A DNA stretch of 64,000 nucleotides from the NCBI GenBank assembly GCA_015350385.1, contig WNKI01000003.1:2954849-3018848 (forward strand). Direction: 5' to 3'. Every line of letters starts with the position of its first letter. Position 1 is the stretch's first letter. Under the pieces are notes generated by a model that had not been told where the DNA came from, did not search any database, and was given only the letters and a program-made list of their open reading frames with translations. A program made the translations under genes and the position numbers. The stretch comes from Aculops lycopersici (Eukaryota > Arthropoda > Arachnida > Trombidiformes > Eriophyidae). This document shows positions 52,101 to 61,876 of the stretch, in pieces.

Positions 52101-52385
52101 CCAGCAATAGAGTTGGCAAGTGAGCAGTCGGAGAGCAATCAGTCATTTCAGAGTTGGAGCAGATAGGCGAGGAGTCAGTTCATTAGTTCGCACTCCACTG
52201 CTAGCACTTAGTTACCAAGTTCACCTTTCTCGACACTTGACGTTGATCAAAGGAGTTGATCAAAAAGAAGAAGCGTCGGAGTTAATTTGTAGAATGTTAC
52301 GACCCCTCGTGAGCTAGATGACCGTCGATTAATTGTAATTCAGCACCTAGACCAACCAGAACCAAGACAATCAAGTTGAAGCAAA
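49121..52385. other. Region upstream of the nuclear receptor gene
   Basis: Probably upstream or 5' leader sequence of the receptor gene. It holds three strong hairpins (49502-49538, 51175-51215, 51310-51335) and an open frame from ATG 51686 to TAG 52072 (128 codons) that ends 313 bases before the receptor start in another frame. No other gene can be supported. Confidence 0.45.
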
Positions 52386-53897
52386 ATGAGCAATACCTCG
52401 CCCCAGCAAGCGACGCACACAAACCACCACCTCCACCAGCTGGAGCACATCAGCAACCACCACCATCACCATCAATTGAGTCGCCATCAGCCGAACCACC
52501 TCAACCATAACTACCACCAATTGGCCACCGGCGCTCAGCGCCACCCCACAAGACATCCTCAGCAGCAGCAGCAGCAGCAGCAGCAGCGGCAGCATACTAT
52601 TCATCAACTTCAACATCTCACCGCAACCGGCCACCAAATGGCCCCCAGCTCGCCAACCTCAAATCAAACCACAACAAATCTAGACGTCGACCTGGGCTCC
52701 CCGCAGGGCAGCCAATCGGGCGGCAGTCAGACGAGCATCGAGTGCGTCGTTTGCGGCGACAAATCCTCAGGAAAACATTATGGCCAGTTCACCTGCGAGG
52801 GGTGCAAGTCTTTCTTCAAGCGCTCGGTGAGACGCAATCTAACCTACAGTTGTCGTGCAAACAAATCGTGTCCCATAGACCAGCATCATAGGAACCAGTG
52901 CCAACATTGTCGCTTGCGCAAGTGCATTAAGATGGGCATGCGGCGCGAAGGTGAGTTTCGAGCTTCCACTTAGATATGGTATATAGGACAATTTGAATTT
53001 CGAACTAACTCTATCATTCCATTCGATTAATCCCAATCAACAGCCGTTCAAAAGGGGCGCGTCACTCACCAGTCGCTGATGGTTGCCCACGCCCACCTGG
53101 CTGCGGCGGCCGCGGCCGCCTCGGCCCAACACCCGTTCAACGCGGCGCACCATCACAATCCGAACGCGGCGGCCGCCGCTGCAATGGCCGCCATGGCCAT
53201 GCAACAGAACCCCATGCTCGCCCAGCATCCGGCTGCAGCGGGCATGTTTGCGCACCTGTCCGCAATGCATCCAGCTTTGCGCGGCCACCCGATGGCCTTG
53301 ATGGCTGCGGCTGCTTTGCACCAGCAACAGCAGCAACAGCAACAAGCTCGCCAGCCGCAACCCAATTTAGTGCAACGCGACCCACAGCCGCAACCAACTC
53401 AAGTTCCCATTGCAAATCACGCTGCTGCCGGCAACGGGCTGCGAGGTGTTGGCGACGGAGCCAGTGTTGGTGTCAACAGGTCGCCGCCGGTTATCCCGGC
53501 AAGTGGTCAGCTAGACCCGCAACCCACACACCTGCAACAACCGCCGAGCAACAGCGAGCAACAGCAAGCTCAGCACTTGGCCAACCTGCAACAGCAACTC
53601 CACCATCAACTCCAATTAGCGGCCATTGCGGCCGCAGCGCAGCACCACAATCAGCAACAGCAACAACAACAACAGCAATTTCACCAACATCTCAACCACC
53701 ACCAACTAAACATGAACATGAACATGAGTTTAAACTTGAACCAAGCTAACCAAGAGTATCAAATTAACGATCTGATTAACGGCGCCAGCAACAACCACAT
53801 CCACAACCACAACAACAGCAACCTCGACCTATCAGGCGACGGCTCGCCAAACTCAAACTCTTCGCGCAAATCGCTCGTTAGACCATGGGAAATTTGA
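52386..53897 (+). CDS. svp: COUP-TF/seven-up type nuclear receptor lacking a ligand-binding domain: join(52386..52950,53044..53897)
   Basis: Sequence-specific transcription factor of the NR2F class, about 472 residues. The ATG at 52386 starts a His/Gln-rich N-terminus, followed by a canonical two-zinc-finger DNA-binding domain: finger 1 C120, C123, C137, C140 (CVVCGDKSSGKHYGQFTCEG); P-box CEGCKS; finger 2 C156, C162, C172, C175; then a C-terminal extension GMRREAVQKGR split by a 93-bp intron. DBD identity to COUP-TF/svp is very high. After the DBD, exon 2 encodes only Ala, Gln, His and Asn-rich low complexity and stops at 53897. No conserved COUP-TF ligand-binding sequence appears in it, or downstream to 61.8 kb as far as I can read. 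The protein ends SLVRPWEI, a WRPW-like motif. This is either a receptor without LBD, a short isoform, or a split gene with a distant LBD exon. Confidence 0.88.
52951..53043 (+). other. Intron within the receptor DNA-binding-domain extension
   Basis: GTGAGT donor after GCGAAG and CAACAG acceptor. Removing 93 bp joins G to CC, giving Ala and restoring the conserved RREAVQ. Reading through would stop at TAG (52971-52973). Confidence 0.9.
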
Positions 53898-53989
53898 ATT
53901 GGGTTTAACTCTCTAATTAATTGCATGAGCTATCTACTGTTGAGTTGTCAAGCTACCGCAAGCCATAGAAACTATATACATAACAATAC

Positions 53990-53995
53990 AATAAA
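53990..53995 (+). terminator. Candidate poly(A) signal of the receptor transcript
   Basis: AATAAA about 93 bases after the exon 2 stop codon. This supports a genuine transcript end here rather than an internal exon. Confidence 0.5.
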
Positions 53996-55251
53996 CAAAA
54001 CAAATATTCTAGGAGTTAAATGAAGCTAGCGAAGACTTGAAGAAAGTACAGTTATATTCAAAATTTCTCCTGCTTTTCAGTTCATTTAAGGAGAAAACCA
54101 AAACTCACCACCTGAGACAATCAAGAAGAGACAATCAAATAATTTTTACCTGATAGCAAGAGCGGATTTGGTTTAGAGTTGTTTACAAGCACAATAGCGA
54201 TAAATATTATCAAGAGAGATTAAAAATTTAACACGACTTTTCGTGTCTCTCTAACTTTTTATCTCACTTTGAGTACAAATTAAGCCGTTCGTTTTGTTCC
54301 CTTTTCCGCTCGCTACCCTAAGCATTAAAACCAAAATTAACATGACGATAGAAAGATAACAACTAAACTAGAATCGTTGCCGATTTCCATAATCTTGGCA
54401 ACATAAGTCACAGGAGAGAGGAAAGCAAAAATAAAACTAGCAACAGAAGCGATCAATTCGAAGCAAAAAAGACACTTGAATGCAACCATAAATCACCGGC
54501 GCGACTATTCCACAGGTTGCAGCGGCGCGCGCCACTCACTCCTCTTTCAGCACTTGACTTTACTTCACCTGGCCGGCAGTTGGAGGAAAGTTCATGTTAC
54601 CTGGTTGGCCTCGGCCGGGCAACATGAGCCAAAGTTTGTTTTGTTTTTCTTTCTCATCTCTGAACAGCAAAGACTTTACAACTTGGATCAGGAACAATGT
54701 CGACAATTTACGAGCGACAACGAAAGAAGACGAAAACGAGGTAAATCCTCGAGGGACTGCGTTCTTTCTCTTTGACTCGGCCGTGAGTTTAAGATGCGCA
54801 CACGACAATGAGACCATAACGCCAAGTTTGGCTCACTAAGACCAAATTGGCAACTGAGAGAGAGAGAGAGAGACAGAAAATACGACGAGTGGCAACCGCA
54901 CTTAACCTATTCTCTCCAATCGAGCGCCAAGTTTGGGTCAAGTCGCCCCATCGGTTCACTGAGTTGGAGTTGGAGTGAGAGACATCGCCGCTGGAAGTTA
55001 GCCAGTGGCGCGAGCCTACAAGTGGTCGTTAGAAGCGAGCGGCCAGGTAGATGATTAGTTCCACCAGTCAGAGTTGCTAGCTAGATAAGAGAGAGAGGGG
55101 AAGATAAAATTTGCAGGTAGATAAAGAGCGCACACAAACGACTTTGACGGGCGCCGCGCGATGTGGCCACCCGACCGCCCGAAGTGTGAGCGGCAGCATG
55201 CCTTGCTCATGGATTATGAGCGCAACCCTTTGTCTCCCTTCAGATTCTTGC

Positions 55252-55295
55252 TGTCGTCGTCCTCGTCGTCCTCGTCGTCCTCGTCGTCCTCGTCG
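55252..55295. repeat. (TCGTCGTCC)n nonanucleotide array
   Basis: Four to five tandem nonamers. On the minus strand they read DEDDEDDED within an open frame ending at 55214. The acidic run follows from the repeat; coding potential is unproven. Confidence 0.85.
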
Positions 55296-56883
55296 CTGTC
55301 CATCTTGGGGGCAAGGCAACAAAAATTTAACGAGCTTGTTGCTATTGCTGGCCAGCCAGCCAGCCAGTTAGCTAACCGAATGACCGACCGAGCGGCTTGC
55401 GAGTAAACACATTTTATTGACGACCAGCAATAGCAATCACAAACATTACTACAATTGTATCCATCAAATGTACCTGCAGCAGTCGAGTTGTTGCACACAA
55501 CTACACTTCCTCAGTCGCTATTTGTTGTCTCTCCATGATTATTTCCATCGACCCTCCAACTAGAATCTGGTTATGGCCGCTGGTTGAGTGAGAAGTGCGA
55601 GATGTTCTGCATTAAGTAGTCGTGTGGCCTGCTTGCGACCAAAGTCACACAACCATAATATATATCCTCCATAATCGGGGGTCTAGTTTCGGTTTTCTCT
55701 CTCTCTCTCTCTCTCTCTCTGATAGAAAAACAGAGAAGCCGAAAACGGGAGAGTGACCGAGAGGTCATTTGCGCGAGCATCAAAAAAGGAATGATCAGCA
55801 ATTTAAACTTGCGACTTTTTTCACGGCCACCGAAAACCATAATCAGCTCGCCTCTTGTGAGCACCTGTTGTGCTGTTTCAATCTCACCTGAGATTGCAAG
55901 TGTTTGTGTGTCGCTCGTTTTGGTTGGAGAAGGAGAGAGGTGATCGCAGGTTCAAGTGGCGCGTGTGCGCCACTCGCAGAGTTGAGTCCGAGACGAGACA
56001 AAAAGGTGAGACTTTGACGCTCACCTAAGGCCACTGCAACCGTGGCCGTCACAATGACCACTTGTTGGCTCCTCTGGTTACATCTCAAGACCGAGCAACA
56101 AAATGTGGGCAGTACACTTTGGAGGAGGCGCCCACGAGTCTTGCAGCGACCGGCGCCAAGTGGGTGCTGAATTTGCAAACACACACACAAACCAAGCAAC
56201 ACACACGTTCACCTCGGTGTTACGGGAGCGAGGGGGCAACAGGTGGGCGCCGGCCATCCCATAGGCCAGGCGGCGTGGACACGAGCGGTAGGTGCGACTG
56301 CGCACGCAATGCGCCCATTCGTCGCCAGTTTTTCTTGTCTCGTTTCGAGCTAAAGCCCGAGTTGCGTTAACGATACATACGACGCAAAGTGGCATTTGGA
56401 GTAACATCATGTTGCATGCAAATTTGCTTGCACTCTCATTTCAAATAAGCTCAGTTCGACTTACTGTTTCTCTCGCCCTTAACGAGCCGCAACAAGTCCA
56501 GTTAGAAGGCGACCACTTTGGCTTTTCGCGGTTTTTCTCTCTCTTATTTTAGCCGCCATTTGCATAAGCAAAACTTGCCGTTGCGCAACTCCATGGGCTA
56601 GGTTACCTGAGGAGCCGAGCACAAAACTTTAAACCTTGTTTATCATAGTTATTACCAACACGAATACCATCGATTCCGCAAACTTGGTTTGAAACATTTA
56701 GTCGTTTGGAAGAAAAGTGCCTAAAGTATGCAAATGAACTTCCATAGACTTCCAAAGGATAAGGAGCAGCAGCAAGTCAGTAGATTGAGTCGTCATCACC
56801 ACAAAAGTTGGTGATGAGATCCCTGGCAAATTCTCTACAAGTGCTGGCGCTCCCCACATGGCTAAAACTAATTCCGCAACTCA

Positions 56884-57076
<193 letters not shown>

Positions 57077-58791
57077 CTCTCTCAAATCGGTCAAATACTA
57101 TCATGGTGAATGTGTGATTGATTATCGAGCTGTCAAAACATGGATACATTATTCCAATTGAACGTCAAACAAGCGGGCCGGTGAGCCAGCACCCATGCCA
57201 AATCCTTCGACTTGCTGGCGCCGGCTGACACCTCAATCTAGACACTAGCAGGCGCACATTGCCCAACAGGTTACCGCTACCTCCAAACTCTACGCTGAGT
57301 GCTACGCATCACCTGTAATGTGAGCGATTACTGCACTGTGATCCATGGAGAAAAAGAGGAAACTCCGGCAGAAAATGTGTGAAGACCGAGAACTCCCTCT
57401 AAAAGCTCATTGCCGATAGATGGATGCAACAGGTGGGTTCGCCCGCCCAAGTGAGAATCTCGCAAATAGAAAGAAAGAAAGAAGACAAGGGAACTAACTA
57501 ACTAACTAACTTACTAACTAACTGACTTACTAACTAGTCAACCTTCCGCCCCAGAATTGTTGCCGCTTTTGCAGTTGAAAGTTAGATACAACTTTCAAAT
57601 TATCCGCCAACCTGACTGGAAGAGGAAACTTTGCCTCTCGGTTGCCACTTGCAACTCACTCAAATGACTAATCGCGTTGACTTGCATCATCGACGAGCCA
57701 AGTGTACAAAGACTACCTCCTAGTGGACGATTGGAGTTAGTGGGCTTTATTTCTCATAGTTGTTTGCTAAAAAACTAAAACCAGCTACCATAACTAAGGT
57801 TCTTCTGCTCTTTAGTAACGAGCGCTCTCGCTGCCAGCAACAGGTAGCAGTGGTGGCTCCTCCGTGTTTTGACTTCCCTCCATGACTTTAAGTGGCGATT
57901 AATTGATTTGTAGAGCCACAAAACTTTGACCTGGTCCACGAAGCAGCCGACTGAAACAACAATAGCAGCGGCAACAACGACGCCGACGATGGTGAGTTAA
58001 AAGAGCGGGAGGCACTAATTTAGAGTCGCCAAATAAGTAACTAACCAACTCACAGTTGCAGTCGCAGTGGCAGTCGCAGGTAAAGACTTTAGTGCAGGTA
58101 AACGATGCGTCCATTGTTTTCAACTAACTTTTGAACTCTCGAGGCTAGTTAACGCCGAGTGGCCAACACAGAGGCTGGGCTAGTTTAATCGAGTTGACAG
58201 ATAGTGTCGTTGCCGGTCTGCCAATTATGGGGCTATATTCGGTCTGTTGGGCAAATCCGCTGCCAATATACAGCCGCCACTTCTACAACTACATGTTGCT
58301 TGTTGCAGTTTCCACAGTCGCCGCCACTTCACCTGAGAGGCGCTAACGAGGAGCGCCCCTTCGTCGTCGTTGTTGTTGTTGTTGTTGTAATTGTTAAACT
58401 TTCTTCGGTGTTCGTAACTTTTATTCCTCCTATTGGCCACCAGCTCGCTGGTTAGATAGTTGAATTTTGTCCCTCTGACTCGCCTGACTCCAAATACATG
58501 GACTCGTCGGATGTGTTGTGACTCTAGAGTGAGCTTATATGTACAATTTGCCATTATGTCTACACTTCTGCTCATTTGCCACTAACTCGTCTCATCAGAG
58601 TCGAATCCAATCTCACACTTGTCTGCCGAGAGAGTTGAAAACCAACACGCAACCTCTAAATTGAAACTAGGCGGCCAATTGTGGTTGTTGCTGTCGAGGT
58701 TGGGAATTATATTTGCTTAGCTGAATGAGGTGACCATTTCATTGGCATCAGTAACATCTTGCAAAGTCTATCTCTTTTCTGTGAGAATCAG

Positions 58792-59014
58792 GCGACGAAA
58801 GATTACGTCATGCGAAAGTTGCGCGACATGAGACCACCAAACTTCTGTATACCGACCAGCAAGCAACCGGCCGAGAGAGGAGAGATCCACAGGTTGTCGT
58901 CTAATACGCCACCAATGCCACTGGCCTATGAAACGTATCAGCTCACCTTTCTGGCGAGCTGCTTCGATGGCGAATGTTCGCACGCCGCTAGGATTGTGTT
59001 CGACGGGCCGGCAG
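58792..59014 (+). CDS. Candidate exon of an unrecognised protein
   Basis: The frame is open from a CAG acceptor at 58789-58791 (upstream TCTATCTCTTTTCTGTGAGAAT) to a CAG/GTATGT donor after 59014. The peptide is protein-like, not repeat-like: DYVMRKLRDMRPPNFCIPTS, then PMPLAYETYQLTFLASCFDG and ECSHAARIVFDGPA. It ends in phase 1. Spliced to 60490 it stays in frame. The donor lies exactly in the loop of an 11-bp GC-rich inverted repeat (59000-59031). I do not recognise the family. Confidence 0.4.
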
Positions 59015-60489
59015 GTATGTCGGCCCGTCGAGGCAGAGAGTAGAGCACATTAGAGAAATCATCATCCAAAACTGGTGGTCAGTTCATGAAGCATTTGGGC
59101 CACAAAATAGTCGAGATTACATAACTCATTTGAGGCGCGACATTGATGTCGCCGGAGCAAAATGAGCTCGCCAGCCAGGTAAGCGGCCAGCGAGCATTAT
59201 AAAGCTAAAGTTGGAGCTGATGATGATGATCGACATCCTGGGAGATATTCCATTTTTCTTCGCTTCAGTGAGCAAAAGCTCGTTATGGCACTCCACTAGG
59301 CACTGACCAACCGGCGAGCACTCACCTGTTGCTTGATGTATGAATGTATGATGTGTGCATGCGTGGGGCAACATCGAGCACTGAGTCCCAATTTTGCAGC
59401 CAGCAAAATTGGTTCACGCGATCCCTCACATCGCCGCGCGGCAGCAAGTGCCATTTGAACGGCCACTTGATGCCTCGACAGTGGCGGCGGCGGCGGCGGT
59501 GGTGGCAGTGGCACAAGGTTGTCGTATGCGTCGTATAGTTGCCCTTGTTGTCGTAGCAGAAGGTTGTTGATGTTGAGCCAAAGCAACGGCCGTAAGAGAC
59601 ATCAGAGGCCAACAACACAGAGTGGCCAAAGTCTAGACGGTGGCGAGTGTACAGGTGGGCTTTCAGGTAAACTGAGTTGCCGTTGCAAAGTGGACGCTGG
59701 CACAGTCGAGTTCGGTACAAATGCCATTTTGTAATATGTGAATGAAGAACGTTTTGTGGTTGCCGGTCGCCTCAGCGTCGTCGTTGTCGTAAACATAGTT
59801 GCGAGGAGAAACAGTCCATCGTTGTCGGGCCAATTGTTGTTGGTTGCGCCACTGCCGCCACCAACGCCGCCCGCACCTCCACTTGCAATCCTCCGGCCAA
59901 CCACTTGACTAGACGACCGAGGCTATCTGCTGAAGTTATCGCAACCTGTTGCATCGCCACCAGGTGAGAGCGAAGGTTAGCCGGGTGAGCGAAGCGGCCA
60001 GCCCGGTCCACTTGGTGGTTAATGGAAAATAATTTAAATTTATGAAACCAAACTAAGGCAGCGCATTGTGGTAAGCTATAAACTGAAAGAGTCTCAACAT
60101 CAACAAACTCCTGGCAATAACTTGTAGCTCACTGCTTCCCTTACGTTTTAGTCCAAGAATCGCCCGAGTGATTTTGTTGCTCTTGGGGGATCCCATATGA
60201 TAGACACTGATTATTATAAAATTCACATAAGAATATGGTAAAAATCCACTCAATACACTGGTTCCATTGTATGGCTTTGCTATTCTAGTCGACAAATGCA
60301 AGAATTTAGATTGGTTGCACATTATTGTGCATGGTGCTCAAAGTGGCATCTACTCATCTATTTTTCCACTTCTTTCATCTCTACTACGGCTACTTGTTGC
60401 CGTCACTTTTTTGAATAAAACATTGCCACCGACCAAGGATCAAAACAATAGACTACTAGAAGTCTATCAAACGAGACTAGTCTTTCTAG
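59015..60489. other. Possible intron between two candidate exons
   Basis: Non-coding by eye. It begins GTATGT and ends TCTTTCTAG. It contains a 10-bp perfect hairpin (59388-59412), a GGC/GCC-rich run near 59480, and the two hairpins at 60448-60494. Confidence 0.3.
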
Positions 60490-60656
60490 TCTCGATAGTC
60501 GATGTGGCGCCGAGGCACAAGCAGCAAATGATGCGATTGTGGCTCAGCGAGCGCACAATGGACCGCAACGTTATAGCTATAAAGGGATCCATAAGGTTCA
60601 CCTCGACGGATAACCTGTTGGCGCCCCATTATCCACCGAACAGTCGACTCGATTGA
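60490..60656 (+). CDS. Candidate terminal exon of the same unrecognised protein
   Basis: After the acceptor TCTTTCTAG the frame reads SIVDVAPRHKQQMMRLWLSE, then RNVIAIKGSIRFTSTDNLL, and stops at TGA 60654-60656. It needs two bases to complete a codon, which matches the phase-1 end of 58792-59014 (G + TC gives Val). The composition looks like real protein. The same frame is also open upstream to 60267. No AATAAA was noted close by. Confidence 0.35.
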
Positions 60657-61876
60657 GGCATCTCAAAATTTGGATGGACATTTAAGTTGAAGTTGGAAGT
60701 TTTTGAATGTCCACGGCAAACTAAAGTGCCCTTCGAGTGGATAAACGCAACCACTACGCGTATGATAATTTGAGCGAGTCAAGTATTAGATGATAGCCAG
60801 ACCAATTGGTTGCCTGCAAACACAAACCACAACCTCAATTGACAACCTGAGACTTTGGAAGCCGGCGGCCAAGAATCTCCGATGTCATGAACCTCAAGAA
60901 TCAACCTGCCACTTGCTTGGCAGGCTTTTGTAGCAACTACTTCCCTCTAACAATGACGATGACCATGCTGACGATTACCAACCAAATGTATCTCGAGTGG
61001 CCCACACTTGCGCTTGTCGAACTCGCTGTTTAAGTTGTAGTCAACGATCGTAATAATAACCACAAGCACCACTACCACCTCCGAAGACGACGGTGGCACT
61101 TGTATCTTTGAATTGTCAGGTGGTCATTTATGAGTGGCACTGCCATTCGGCTTGTAGCCACTCGTTTCGTCGTAACTACTTGTTGTGCGCTTAGAAGAAA
61201 AATGATCTTTTGAAAACCAATCAAATTTCAAGAGGCCGGCCAGTTTTGTTTCTTCTCTTCTTCCCAAAGAGATGGCAAAAGGGAGGGGAGCTCCCAGAGT
61301 TCATTCTCACCTATGGCACTCACACCTGTTGATGTTGTTTCGCGCAAGTTTTGCCACCACTCATGGACGTACACGCTGACGCATGCTACGCTCCTTCGAC
61401 AGGTGAGAGCGAGGAGCAATTTGAGAACACAAGCGCTCGCTATTGAGATTGAACTGCAATTCTTGATATCATTTGTTGCCATATCTAAACATTGCAATTA
61501 CACTGTGAGATTGGACTAAATTGAATGCTTCAGGTATAAGAGGTAAACTGTTGTCTATGTTGGTGGTAGTGATGACGGTCGACGAGGATTTACGTAACAC
61601 GCCATATCGGCGTTCACCTGCCCGCCCACTGAACGGTGTCCTCCCCCAAATCTCACCTGTTGAATTCCAATCACTCATCACACCTCTCAGGTGAAGATTA
61701 CGTCAATTTTAGAACTAATCCCATGCTCAACTAGTAACTCGGACACAATCACTCGACACATCGATTGATTCAATGCAAATCTATAAGCAAAATAACAGAT
61801 CAATCTATGCCAAAGTTAAGTGAACATTCTGATTCCATTTGCTCAGAGCAATTCGAGTAACAGGTAGTTATCGGTT
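60657..61876. other. Spacer between the candidate exon and GCN2
   Basis: No gene was seen. It contains a cluster of CAGGTR motifs (61117-61866), including two CACCTGTTG copies. It lies 3' of GCN2, whose stop codon overlaps an AATAAA. Confidence 0.45.

Noticed and set aside
54668..54740. 73-nt exon-like segment with strong acceptor and donor
   Set aside because: Too short to support; two frames are open and neither peptide is recognisable. Left as a note in the flank description.
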